DNA from: Acidobacteriota bacterium
GTDB lineage: Bacteria; Acidobacteriota; Terriglobia; Terriglobales; Acidobacteriaceae
DNA: 18,870 nucleotides
Assembly (NCBI GenBank): GCA_021798235.1
Contig: JAJZMO010000225.1
Location: 1 to 18,870 of the forward strand
Direction of reading: 5' to 3'
Positions 1-8,011 of the stretch are shown piece by piece. How positions within the stretch are numbered: position 1 is the stretch's first letter; each line of letters begins with the position of its first letter. The translations under genes were made by a program, and so were the position numbers. A model generated the notes under the pieces. It saw only the letters and a program-made list of their open reading frames with translations, searched no databases and was not told the DNA's origin.

Positions 1-1326
1 CTAAGCGACTATGACCGCGTGCGCATCGTGGCCGCGGGCAAGGCCGCTGCGCCAATGCTGCATGAGTTACTGCAACGGCTTCCGGTAAGCGACATCGGGG
101 ATTGGGCGGGAATTCTTGCAACTCCCCATGCACCGGAGACGCTACCCCGAAACATTGCGTACTTTCCCAGCGGCCATCCCGTGCCCAATGCCGCCTCGCT
201 GCAAGCGGGCTGTGCGGCGCGCTCCATGCTGGAAGCACTGCCCCGCGCAGCGGAAAGCGCACGACGCACGCTCTGTATTTTTTGTATCAGCGGCGGAGCA
301 TCAGCCATGCTCGAAGAGCCGCTGGACCCGGCCATGACGTTGGAAGATGTGCAGAACTTCCACCGCGCTCTGGTTCACTCTGGCGCGTCGATTGTGGAAA
401 TGAATTGCGTACGCAAACATTTTTCCTCCGTAAAGGGCGGACGGCTGGCCATGGCAGCTCCACGCGGCGCGACGCTGGTAACGCTATTAGTCTCCGATGT
501 GCCCACGCACGCACTGGCCGAGCTAGGTTCCGGCCCGGTATTGCCGGATCCAACCACGCTGGCGCAATGCCGCGCAGTCATCGATCATTTCGCGCTCGCA
601 GAAGCGTTCCCGACACGCGTACGCAATTTTTTTGAGCAAAATCATTTGCCAGAGACACCCAAGCCTGGTTCTTTTCCCATTCATGTTTGCACGCTGCTGG
701 ATGTAAAGGATTTGCTGACGGCAGCGCGCGCGCGCGCGGAGGCGCTGGGATTTTTAACCAAAATTGACACGAGTTGTGATGACTGGGAGTACATGGCCGC
801 AGCGCGACATTTACTGGAGCGGTTGCACAACTTGCGCCTGCCCGCACAAGATGCGGACCGGGCAAGTGCTGCACGACCAGCAGGCGCGCCGCGTTTCGTC
901 TGCCTGCTCTCCGGCGGAGAACTCAGCGTTCCCGTACCGGAGCGCTGCGGCGTGGGTGGACGCAATCAACAGTGGGCGCTGTATGTTGCAACAGAAATGA
1001 AGCCGGAAGATGCGCCCCTGGTTGTGCTTTCTGCAGGCACAGATGGCATGGATGGCAACAGTCCCGCAGCAGGCGCGCTGACGGATTCCGTAACCATGCA
1101 GCGCGCAGCCCATCTGGGGTTGGATGTGGAGCTTGCACTCCAGCGCTTCGATGCGCACCCGCTTTGCGATGCGCTGGGCATTGCAATTTGCACCGGGCCG
1201 ACGGGCAACAATCTACGGGACCTGCGCGTGCTGCTGGCAAAAACAGAACCGGCGGCCCCTGTGAAGGAACCGCCGGGGAAGCAACGATTTTTACATTTGA
1301 AAAAAACCGGAAGGCCGAAACGGTAG
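1..1326 (+). CDS. Glycerate 2-kinase (DUF4147/MOFRL family), 5' end outside the window
   Basis: The reading frame is open to base 1, where it reads LSDYDRVRIVAAGKAAAPM, so the true start lies left of the window; the ATG-like start at 19 is internal. Family members phosphorylate glycerate at position 2 with ATP, feeding C2/C3 acids into glycolysis. Visible family motifs, in order, are the GKAAAPM segment, SGGASAML, VRKHFSSVKGGRLA, VSDVPTHALAELGSGPV followed by PDPTT, and then the C-terminal MOFRL part with LSGGELSV, GVGGRNQQWAL, AGTDGMDGNSPAAGA and CTGPTGNNLRDLRVLL. These match glycerate 2-kinases of the GckA/TtuD type along the whole length. The stop (TAG, 1324-1326) is 4 bases from the stop of the opposing aminotransferase gene. 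Identity as a glycerate 2-kinase is firm; the exact physiological pathway (serine cycle, tartronate or hydroxypyruvate use) cannot be read from here. Confidence 0.93.
   Translation, partial: LSDYDRVRIVAAGKAAAPMLHELLQRLPVSDIGDWAGILATPHAPETLPRNIAYFPSGHPVPNAASLQAGCAARSMLEALPRAAESARRTLCIFCISGGASAMLEEPLDPAMTLEDVQNFHRALVHSGASIVEMNCVRKHFSSVKGGRLAMAAPRGATLVTLLVSDVPTHALAELGSGPVLPDPTTLAQCRAVIDHFALAEAFPTRVRNFFEQNHLPETPKPGSFPIHVCTLLDVKDLLTAARARAEALGFLTKIDTSCDDWEYMAAARHLLERLHNLRLPAQDADRASAARPAGAPRFVCLLSGGELSVPVPERCGVGGRNQQWALYVATEMKPEDAPLVVLSAGTDGMDGNSPAAGALTDSVTMQRAAHLGLDVELALQRFDAHPLCDALGIAICTGPTGNNLRDLRVLLAKTEPAAPVKEPPGKQRFLHLKKTGRPKR
1239..1276 (-). terminator. Probable rho-independent terminator of the argD-like gene, inside the glycerate kinase coding sequence
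   Basis: CCGGCGG (1249-1255) and CCGCCGG (1270-1276) form a perfect 7-bp stem with a 14-base loop. Read on the minus strand the stem is followed directly by TTCTGTTTTT (1248-1239), a typical U-tract. It lies about 55 bases past the aminotransferase stop. On the plus strand a T5 run (1288-1292) follows 11 bases after the stem, so any plus-strand use would be weaker. The loop is somewhat long, which lowers confidence. Confidence 0.55.
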
Positions 1327-1330
1327 CGCC

Positions 1331-2614
1331 TTATACGCGCTCGGCACCAGCGTTGGTAGCGCAAGCCTTCTCTGCTTCGGAGGCAATGGTAAGCAGATCT
1401 TGGAAAACACCGATGGCTTGATCAATATGCTGCGGCTCCAAAATGTAGGGCGGCAGAAAGCGAAAGATGTTGCCCTGGGTGACGTTGAGCAACAAACCCT
1501 GTTGCAAGGCAGCCTCTGCCAACGGACGGCCCGGCTGCGAAATCTCCAAGCCGAGCAGCAGGCCACGCCCGCGCACAGCTTTGGCCACAGGAAAATCCTT
1601 CACCAGTTTTAGCAGTTGCTGCTGCATGTACTGGCTGGTCTGGTGGATGCGATGCAGCATGCCTTCACTCTCCATGAAGGAGAGAAATTCCAAGCCGAGA
1701 CGTGAGGCCAAGGGGCTGCCACCAAGCGTGCTTCCATGTTGCGCGAGTTGAAAGACGCCGAAGAGTTCTTCTGTCACCAGAAATGCGCTCAGCGGCAGAC
1801 CGCCGCCAAGCGGCTTGCCGACGATTAAAACATCAGGGCGCACGCCAGAGCGCTCGTAGGCGAACCAGTCTCCAGTGCGGCCCAAGCCAGACTGAATCTC
1901 GTCATAGATGAGCAGTGCGTGGTGTTCATCGGCCAAGCGGCGCGCTTCGGCCAGATATTCCGTCGTGCACTCCCAAACACCGCCCTCGCCTTGCAGCGGC
2001 TCGATCAAGATTCCGCACACGTCGTTGTCCATGGCGGCGCGCAGGCCGGCGATGTCGTTGCGATCGACAAAGCGGATGTCGGGCAGCCCCGGAGCAAAGC
2101 CTTGGCGATAGCGCTCTTGTCCAGTAACGGAGAGCGCACCATACGTGCGTCCGTGGTAGCTGCCGCGCAAGGAGACAAAGGCGCACTTGCGACCCACGCT
2201 TCCATCCCACGCAGCCAAACGCGCCAGCTTCATGGCACCCTCGACGGCCTCAGTGCCGCCGGTGGAAAAGAAGACTCCAGCCATGCCGGTCAGCTCGCAG
2301 AGCCGTTCGGCCAGCGCAGTTGGGTAACGATTGTCGTAGTGATTGGAAAGATGCACCAACTTGGCCGCCTGATCGCGGAAGATGGGCACCAAACGCGGAT
2401 GCGCATGGCCCATGGCATTGACGCCCAAGCCGGAGACGAGATCCAAGTGCGCGCGGCCCTTGTCGTCGTACAAAAATACGCCCGCGCCGCTTTCAAACGT
2501 CACCGGATAGCGTGGATAAATCGGAAGCAAGCGCTGCGGAGGGCGCACAGTCTTCGAATCCGCAGAGTCCTTCTGCGGAGTGCCATTCTTTGTCACAATC
2601 TCTCCGGGAGCCAA
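1331..2614 (-). CDS. argD: Class-III PLP aminotransferase, probably acetylornithine aminotransferase
   Basis: The protein is about 427 residues, slightly longer than usual for ArgD because of an N-terminal extension of about 25 residues. Fold-type I PLP features are clear: FFSTGGTEAVEGAMKLAR (115-132), GSYHGRTYGALSVTG (151-165), ILIEPLQGEGGV (202-213), LLIYDEIQSGLGRTG with the PLP-binding Asp near 238, and VGKPLGGGLPLSAF, where K267 is the Schiff-base lysine. The late GNIFRFLPPYIL segment is typical of ArgD. The expected reaction is reversible transfer of an amino group between N-acetylornithine and 2-oxoglutarate in arginine synthesis. An ornithine or 4-aminobutyrate aminotransferase is the main alternative, since no other arg gene is nearby. 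The start is unclear: position 2614 is TTG with GGAG four bases upstream; a GTG at 2596 with GGAGAG three bases upstream would give a protein six residues shorter. Confidence 0.85.
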   Translation of the reverse strand: MAPGEIVTKNGTPQKDSADSKTVRPPQRLLPIYPRYPVTFESGAGVFLYDDKGRAHLDLVSGLGVNAMGHAHPRLVPIFRDQAAKLVHLSNHYDNRYPTALAERLCELTGMAGVFFSTGGTEAVEGAMKLARLAAWDGSVGRKCAFVSLRGSYHGRTYGALSVTGQERYRQGFAPGLPDIRFVDRNDIAGLRAAMDNDVCGILIEPLQGEGGVWECTTEYLAEARRLADEHHALLIYDEIQSGLGRTGDWFAYERSGVRPDVLIVGKPLGGGLPLSAFLVTEELFGVFQLAQHGSTLGGSPLASRLGLEFLSFMESEGMLHRIHQTSQYMQQQLLKLVKDFPVAKAVRGRGLLLGLEISQPGRPLAEAALQQGLLLNVTQGNIFRFLPPYILEPQHIDQAIGVFQDLLTIASEAEKACATNAGAERV

Positions 2615-2781
2615 TCCGCTCCATAGACAAGAACCACCGCGGCCACAAGATGCTGAGCCAAGAGCGCGTCCTTATTCAGGAACATTTTGTTTACTTCCAG
2701 CCAACATCCCGCAGCACCATCGCAGGCATACACGCTAGTGCTGGCAGCGGAGGTCTCCACTTGTTGTCTATTATATTTCAT
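2593..2781 (-). CDS. Doubtful 62-residue open frame ending on the argD start
   Basis: An ATG at 2781 opens a frame (begins MKYNRQQVETS, ends GADWLPERL) whose TGA (2595-2593) overlaps the alternative GTG start of the aminotransferase (2596-2594) in a GTGA arrangement, the layout of translationally coupled genes. The product has two Cys residues in its middle part and no signal peptide, and I recognise no family. No convincing ribosome binding site precedes the ATG. A good -10 hexamer for argD also lies within its first codons, which argues that the stretch may simply be leader sequence. It is listed because it affects which argD start is used. Confidence 0.15.
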   Translation of the reverse strand: MKYNRQQVETSAASTSVYACDGAAGCWLEVNKMFLNKDALLAQHLVAAVVLVYGADWLPERL

Positions 2782-2909
2782 TAGAATGGGCGACAATGGA
2801 ACGGGACCTCCCCCAGGGTTCGCCGTTGTTTCTCCACCGAAGCAAATCCCCGCGGCAGAGGCGCTGAGCGCACCCGAAATAGGGCGCACTTGTTTGTGAC
2901 TGCGAGGGC
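2615..2909. other. Divergent intergenic region between argD and the sensor kinase gene
   Basis: About 295 bases lie between two divergent genes, so promoters for both should be here. I see the minus-strand TATAAT noted separately. I see no clear plus-strand sigma-70 pair and no GG-N10-GC sigma-54 element. No tRNA, riboswitch-like fold or repeat was noticed. Confidence 0.5.
2770..2796 (-). promoter_or_regulatory. Possible sigma-70-type promoter for the argD-like gene
   Basis: On the minus strand a perfect TATAAT lies at 2775-2770, with TTGTCG at 2796-2791 as a poor -35 at a short 15-base spacing. It would start a transcript roughly 150 bases before the aminotransferase start. The surrounding 2755-2790 stretch is notably AT-rich against its neighbours. 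The perfect -10 is the only strong part of the evidence. Confidence 0.25.
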
Positions 2910-5759
2910 ATGGAATCCATGCTGAGAAACTTTCAAGTTCGCTTTACCGCCGTACTGCTGGCGTTCCTAACGCTGGCCTCCGTGGTATTGGCCGTGATGA
3001 ATTACGTGCGGGAGAGCAATCTACAAATCCCCACCGACGGCATTTTGTGGACCAGTGCGCAAGGCGGTTTGGTGGTGCAGCAGGTATTGCCGGGCGGTCC
3101 CGGCGAGCGCGCGGGCATTGAACCGGCCGACCTGCTGATCTCCGTCGATGATCTTGCCATTCCCAATGAAGCCACGTTGCAGCAGCAGTTGATGCGCTCC
3201 GGCACCTACACCAGCGTGACGTACACGATCGCGCGATCCGGCATTCAGATGGATGTGCCCGTCATTCTGGTGCCGAAGGATCGCAGCATCAACCCAGGAC
3301 TGCGACTGATCGCACTGGTCTATCTACTCATTGGTCTGTACGTTCTTTTTCGTCGATGGACGGCTCCACGCGCCACGCATTTTTACATCTTCTGTCTTAC
3401 ATCTTTTATTCTGTACACCTTCATCGGCGTGGGCAGGCTCAGCGTCTTCGACTGGATTATCAGTTGGGGGAATGTGCTGGCCGCCGCGTTGCAGCCCGCA
3501 CTGCTACTGCATTTTTCCTTGACCTTTCCAGAGGAAAAAGCCGCGCAACGCAAGCAGCGCTGGATGGTGGGTCTGGCCTATTTTCCCAGCATACTGTTGA
3601 TCGCCTTGAATCTGGCCGCCATCTGGCTCTGGCCCGCGAGTGAGGCTTTTTACCACAGCATGAATCAAGCCTGGCTGATTTATCTGGCCTGCTTTTATGT
3701 GCTGGCTTCGGTGGTCTTCTTCCTCAACTATCGTCGCGCCAACAATCCGCTGATGCGCCAGCAACTCAAGTGGCTGACGCGTGGCACGCTCATCGCCGTG
3801 GTTCCCTTCACGCTGTTCTACGTGGTTCCCTACTTGGCCGGAGCCTCGACGGACAATGCCATCAACCATACCGCAGTTCTCTGCCTGGTGCTGTTGCCGC
3901 TGACCTTCAGCTATGCCATCGTGCGTTACCGGCTGATGGATGTGGACCTAATCTTCAAGCGCGGTGTCACCTACACGCTGGCAACGGCGGCGCTGGTGGG
4001 TCTATACTTCGGCGCGGTAGCCATTGGCAGTGAAGTTGTGCATACGCGCCTGCCCGCAGCCGGTGGCTGGGGATTGGCTGCGGCCATTACCATCTTCGCG
4101 CTACTTTTTGACCCGATGAAGCGCGCGATCCAAGACCGCGTGGACCGCGTCTTTGACCGCAAACGCTACGACTATCGGGAGACACTAATCGAGTTTGCCC
4201 GCGATCTGAACTCGCAGACCAATTTGCAGACCCTGCTGGATGCAATTCTTGACCGTCTGCCACGCACACTGCTGGTTGCGCGCATTGCCGTATTTCTTGC
4301 GGCAGAGAATAGCCCAACGGATTTTTCCCTGGCCGCCGCGCAGGGCATTCCTCCATCACTCCGTTCGCAAACTGCCACGCTGGATCTCAGCTTTCTGCAA
4401 TTCGATCCGGGAAGCGAAGCCACACACATTTTTTTTGAGAATCCACAAAACGCTCCCCACCTGACGCCCACGCAACAGCGCACCGTGCGCCAGCTGGATC
4501 TGAATTACTACCTGCCTTGCTTGGTGCAGCGCAGACCTCTAGCCGTGCTCGGCCTGGGTCGCACTACCGGCGGAGATTTTTTATCGAGTGAAGATGTGGA
4601 GTTGCTGGAGACATTGGCCAGCTACATTGGCATCGCAATCCAGAACGCGCAGCTCTACGCCAGTCTGGAACAAAAGATTTCCGAATATGAACAATTGAAA
4701 GACTTCAACGAAAACATCGTTGAGTCCATCAATATCGGCATTCTCGCCGTGGATTTGGAGGATCGCATCGACGGCTGGAATGCGCAGATGGAGTCCATGT
4801 ACGCCGTGCCACGGGCTGAGGCCCTGCGCCAGCCGCTGTCCTCCTTATTCCCACCCGACTTCATCGCCGAGTATGCGCGCGTGAAAAACGATCCCGGCGT
4901 ACACACGCTGTATAAGTTTCGTCTAGTCACACGCTCTGGCGATGTGCGCACGGCCAACATCACGCTGGCACCTTTGTTAGACAAGGATCAGGCAGCCGTA
5001 GGCCGCATTATTTTGATGGACGACATCACCGAGCGCGTGCAGTTGGAGGCGCAACTGATGCAGGCCGACAAACTTTCTTCCATCGGCTTGCTGGCCGCAG
5101 GCGTTGCGCATGAGGTAAATACGCCGCTGGCCGTCATCTCTTCCTACACGCAGATGCTTTCCAAGCAGGTGCGAGACGATGAACGGCTGAGCCAGATGCT
5201 GCATAAGATCACGCAGCAAACCTTCCGCGCATCGGAGATCGTCAACGGATTGCTGAATTTTTCCCGCACCAGTGGCACAGAGTTTGCTCCACTCAACATG
5301 AACACCGTCCTGCAGGAAACGCTCACGCTGCTGGAGCACCAGTTCCGCACTGCTGGCATCCGCATCCAACTGGACCTGGATGCAAGCTTGCCGGAGATTC
5401 TTGGGCACACTGGAAAATTGCAGCAGGTTTTTTTGAATTTATTCTTGAATGCAAAGGATGCCATGACCAACGGTGGCGTGCTGCATATTTCCACAGAGGC
5501 GAATGGACACGTCTCCGTGGTCATCTCCGACAGTGGCTCCGGCATCGCTCAGGAAAATCTGCGCCGGATTTACGATCCATTTTTCACCACCAAGTCTGCT
5601 GTGCGCGAAGGCCAGCGCCGCGGCACAGGACTCGGACTGGCCGTCAGCTATGGCATCATTCAAGAACACGCCGGCAAGATTCACGTGGAAAGTGAGTTGG
5701 GACACGGCACCACATTTCACTTGGAGTTCCCAGTGCTAAGGAAGGCCGTGCATGCCTGA
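2910..5759 (+). CDS. Membrane sensor histidine kinase with extracytoplasmic PDZ, GAF and PAS domains
   Basis: The 949-residue protein starts with a transmembrane helix (about 12-31), followed by a PDZ-like domain (about 50-125; GGLVVQQVLPGGPGERAGI and ADLLISVDD are the typical carboxylate-loop and core segments). A bundle of roughly eight to nine hydrophobic helices follows (131-150, 155-175, 185-205, 219-241, 254-274, 291-311, 321-340, 353-375, 387-401). The cytoplasmic part holds a GAF-like domain (about 430-585), a PAS domain (about 599-705), HisKA with the phospho-acceptor H734 in AGVAHEVNTPL, and an HATPase with N-box (N847), G1 DSGSG (874-878), F-box FFTTK (891-895) and G2 GTGLGL. There is no receiver domain, so the signal should pass to the regulator encoded directly downstream. 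The only SD-like sequence, GAGGG (2904-2908), is one base from the ATG at 2910 but ten from the ATG at 2919, so translation may begin at 2919 (MLRNFQV). The ligand is unknown; the PDZ position suggests sensing in the periplasm. Confidence 0.93.
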   Translation: MESMLRNFQVRFTAVLLAFLTLASVVLAVMNYVRESNLQIPTDGILWTSAQGGLVVQQVLPGGPGERAGIEPADLLISVDDLAIPNEATLQQQLMRSGTYTSVTYTIARSGIQMDVPVILVPKDRSINPGLRLIALVYLLIGLYVLFRRWTAPRATHFYIFCLTSFILYTFIGVGRLSVFDWIISWGNVLAAALQPALLLHFSLTFPEEKAAQRKQRWMVGLAYFPSILLIALNLAAIWLWPASEAFYHSMNQAWLIYLACFYVLASVVFFLNYRRANNPLMRQQLKWLTRGTLIAVVPFTLFYVVPYLAGASTDNAINHTAVLCLVLLPLTFSYAIVRYRLMDVDLIFKRGVTYTLATAALVGLYFGAVAIGSEVVHTRLPAAGGWGLAAAITIFALLFDPMKRAIQDRVDRVFDRKRYDYRETLIEFARDLNSQTNLQTLLDAILDRLPRTLLVARIAVFLAAENSPTDFSLAAAQGIPPSLRSQTATLDLSFLQFDPGSEATHIFFENPQNAPHLTPTQQRTVRQLDLNYYLPCLVQRRPLAVLGLGRTTGGDFLSSEDVELLETLASYIGIAIQNAQLYASLEQKISEYEQLKDFNENIVESINIGILAVDLEDRIDGWNAQMESMYAVPRAEALRQPLSSLFPPDFIAEYARVKNDPGVHTLYKFRLVTRSGDVRTANITLAPLLDKDQAAVGRIILMDDITERVQLEAQLMQADKLSSIGLLAAGVAHEVNTPLAVISSYTQMLSKQVRDDERLSQMLHKITQQTFRASEIVNGLLNFSRTSGTEFAPLNMNTVLQETLTLLEHQFRTAGIRIQLDLDASLPEILGHTGKLQQVFLNLFLNAKDAMTNGGVLHISTEANGHVSVVISDSGSGIAQENLRRIYDPFFTTKSAVREGQRRGTGLGLAVSYGIIQEHAGKIHVESELGHGTTFHLEFPVLRKAVHA
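5738..5745 (+). promoter_or_regulatory. Ribosome binding site of the response regulator gene, inside the kinase gene
   Basis: AAGGAAGG lies six bases before the ATG at 5752, within the last codons of the sensor kinase gene. It supports an 8-base overlap of the two genes and fixes the regulator start. Confidence 0.6.
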
Positions 5760-7188
5760 AATCGCCCCACCGCAAGAAAAAATCCACGAGCAGGGTGCAT
5801 CGCAAACGCGTCCGCACATCCTCATCATTGACGATGAGGCGATGATCCGCGAGTCGCTTGAGATGCTGCTCGATTTGGAAGGCTTTGATGTTGCAACTGC
5901 GGATGACGGTGAGCAGGGCCTGCGCAAGCTCGACGATGGCATTTACGATTTGGTGCTGCTCGACCTGGCACTGCCGGGGCAGAGCGGGCTGGAAATCCTG
6001 CGCTCGATCCGCGAACGTCAGGCGCAACTGCCTGTCATCATGATCACCGCCTACGGCACAGTCCAAAATGTGGTCGAGGCCATTCGCTCTGGCGCGAACA
6101 ACTTTACGCAGAAGCCGTGGGACAACGAAAAGCTGCTGGTGGATATTCGCGGAGCCATTGCGCGATACCACACGGAGCAAGAAAATCTGCACCTAAAGCG
6201 CGCGCTCAAGCAGCGCTACAACTTTGCCAATATCATCGGCAAAAGTGAAACCATGCTTGCCGTTTTTGATCTGGTAGGCCAAGCCGCGCCCAGCCGCTCC
6301 ACGGTGATGATTCAAGGCGAGAGTGGCACTGGCAAAGAGCTGATCGCCAAGGCCGTGCACGCACACTCGCCGCGGCGCGACAAACCGTTTGTGCCTGTCA
6401 ACACTGGCGCAATTCCAACCGACCTGCTCGAATCCACGCTCTTCGGCCACGTGAAGGGTGCCTTCACTTCGGCCATCGCAACCAAAAAAGGACTCTTCGA
6501 AGCGGCCAACGGCGGCACGCTTTTTCTGGACGAGATTGGCACGATGAGCCTGGATATGCAGGCCAAGCTGCTGCGCGTGTTGCAAGACCGGCGCTTTATG
6601 CAGGTCGGTGGCACGCAAGAGATTCAGGTGGATGTGCGCATCATCGCCGCAACCAATGTGGATTTGCGCCAGGCTGTGCGCGAAGGCCGTTTCCGCGATG
6701 ATCTTTATTATCGACTCAACGTCATCACCGTCGATCTACCTGCGCTGCGAAGCCGCCGCGAAGACATCCCCCTTCTGGCCGCCCATTTTCTCAAGCGCTT
6801 CAGCGAGGAAAACGGGCTGCCTCTGCGCACCCTGCACGCAGATACATTGCGCACACTGGTCGATTACGACTGGCCAGGCAATGTGCGGGAGCTGGAGAAT
6901 GTAATCGAGCGCTGCGTAGTGCTTTCCACCGGGCCAGTGATTGGAACGGACCTGCTGCCCAGCCACGTAAATGGAACGGGCTACACCACCAGCATTTTGG
7001 AGCACAACCCCAACTCCTCACTTTTTGAAATTCTTGAGGAGGTCGAGCGACGCATTATTACCGACCGGCTGGAGCGCTGCAACTGGAACCAGACCGAAGC
7101 CGCCGAGCATTTTCGCATTCCGCTCTCCACACTCAACCAGAAGATTAAGCGGCTCAACGTGGAAATTCGCAAACGCAGCAAGGAATAA
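5752..7188 (+). CDS. NtrC-type sigma-54-dependent response regulator with GAFTSA motif
   Basis: The 478-residue protein has the full NtrC layout. The receiver domain (about 21-135) has acidic pair D27/D28, phospho-acceptor D71 in LVLLDLALPG, T99 and K121. The AAA+ sigma-54 interaction domain (about 162-390) has Walker A GESGTGKE (K195), Walker B FLDEIG (D260/E261), EGRFRDDLYYRLNV and DWPGNVREL. A Fis-type helix-turn-helix (about 435-470, NWNQTEAAEHFRIPLSTLNQKIKRL) follows. The gene overlaps the upstream kinase gene by 8 bases and is almost certainly its partner. The loop that contacts sigma-54 reads GAFTSA (236-241) where most family members have GAFTGA, while the flanking residues and the whole ATPase site are intact. 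The protein should bind enhancer sites and open sigma-54 promoters after phosphorylation; its targets are not known, though the transport genes 38 bases downstream are natural candidates. Confidence 0.95.
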   Translation: MPEIAPPQEKIHEQGASQTRPHILIIDDEAMIRESLEMLLDLEGFDVATADDGEQGLRKLDDGIYDLVLLDLALPGQSGLEILRSIRERQAQLPVIMITAYGTVQNVVEAIRSGANNFTQKPWDNEKLLVDIRGAIARYHTEQENLHLKRALKQRYNFANIIGKSETMLAVFDLVGQAAPSRSTVMIQGESGTGKELIAKAVHAHSPRRDKPFVPVNTGAIPTDLLESTLFGHVKGAFTSAIATKKGLFEAANGGTLFLDEIGTMSLDMQAKLLRVLQDRRFMQVGGTQEIQVDVRIIAATNVDLRQAVREGRFRDDLYYRLNVITVDLPALRSRREDIPLLAAHFLKRFSEENGLPLRTLHADTLRTLVDYDWPGNVRELENVIERCVVLSTGPVIGTDLLPSHVNGTGYTTSILEHNPNSSLFEILEEVERRIITDRLERCNWNQTEAAEHFRIPLSTLNQKIKRLNVEIRKRSKE

Positions 7189-7225
7189 TGCGGCAGAATC
7201 CCTCCGCGAATGCCATAATGCGAAT

Positions 7226-8002
7226 ATGGAATTGGAGCCGGTGGAGTTTCTGAAAGAAAAAATTCTTCGCGTACAGGAGTATGCGCTGCTCTCTGCTGCG
7301 GGCATTGGCAATCTTTTTCGCCGCCCGCTTTACGTGGCAGACATCTTCGCGCAGGCTGACCTGATCGGCGTTGGCTCGCTGCCCATTGTCATTCTCACAG
7401 GTTTCTTCACCGGCGCAGTGCTGGCTTTGCAGTCGGCATATACGCTTTCGCAATTTGGCGCAAAAAGCATTACTGGAGAATTGGTCAGTCTTTCGATGAT
7501 CCGCGAACTCGGCCCGGTGCTCACGGGTCTGATGGTCTCCGGACGCAACGCATCGGGCATGGCCAGCGAGCTGGGATCCATGCAAGTGACAGAGCAAATT
7601 GACGCCATGCGCGCACTCGGCACCGATCCAATCAAAAAACTGGTGACGCCACGCATCGTAGCCACGGTTGTCATGCTTTTCTTTCTGACGATTGTTGCAG
7701 ACGCTGTGGGCATGGTGGGCGGCGGCGTTGTCAGCACTGCCATGCTGGGCATCGGTTCCTCGCAATATTTCCATGCCAGCATTGACATTTTGCGTTATCC
7801 AGATGTGCTGCAAGGCATGGTGAAACCGATATTTTCTGGCCTCATTATCGCAACGATTGGCTGCTTCTATGGCATGACCACCAAGGGCGGCACGCAGGGT
7901 GTGGGTCGTTCCACCACACAGGCTGTCGTGGCTTCGTCCGTGCTCATCATTGCCACGGACTTTATTGTCAGCCGTTTTATGATCGCAGCGTTTGGCCGCT
8001 GA
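7226..8002 (+). CDS. mlaE: MlaE-type ABC transporter permease
   Basis: The ATG at 7226 gives a 258-residue protein (MELEPVEFLKEK...), the normal length for the family. The same frame stays open further left, but that part only shadows the regulator gene. Family marks are RELGPVLTGLMVSGRNASGM (93-112), the ELGSMQVTEQIDAMRALGTDP segment (115-135) and the late TKGGTQGVGRSTT motif (219-231). Hydrophobic helices lie at about 47-72, 143-176, 200-217 and 231-253. MlaE dimers form the inner-membrane channel of a phospholipid transporter between inner and outer membrane, with MlaF as ATPase and an MCE protein (MlaD) as substrate tunnel. The gene starts 38 bases after the regulator stop and its ATPase gene follows after 9 bases. 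No good SD sequence is seen before the ATG. Confidence 0.92.
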   Translation: MELEPVEFLKEKILRVQEYALLSAAGIGNLFRRPLYVADIFAQADLIGVGSLPIVILTGFFTGAVLALQSAYTLSQFGAKSITGELVSLSMIRELGPVLTGLMVSGRNASGMASELGSMQVTEQIDAMRALGTDPIKKLVTPRIVATVVMLFFLTIVADAVGMVGGGVVSTAMLGIGSSQYFHASIDILRYPDVLQGMVKPIFSGLIIATIGCFYGMTTKGGTQGVGRSTTQAVVASSVLIIATDFIVSRFMIAAFGR

Positions 8003-8011
8003 GCCACCACC

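Noticed and set aside
1919..2626. 235-codon plus-strand open frame over argD
   Set aside because: It is fully antisense to a clear aminotransferase and shows no family motif.
2740..2790. Plus-strand promoter for the sensor kinase with TTGTTG (2761) and TAGAAT (2782)
   Set aside because: The spacer is only 15 bases and the hexamers are weak, so it is not reliable enough to annotate.
6971..7225. N-terminal extension of the mlaE frame
   Set aside because: It covers the helix-turn-helix end of the regulator gene in another frame and has no MlaE-like sequence; the protein from 7226 has normal family length.
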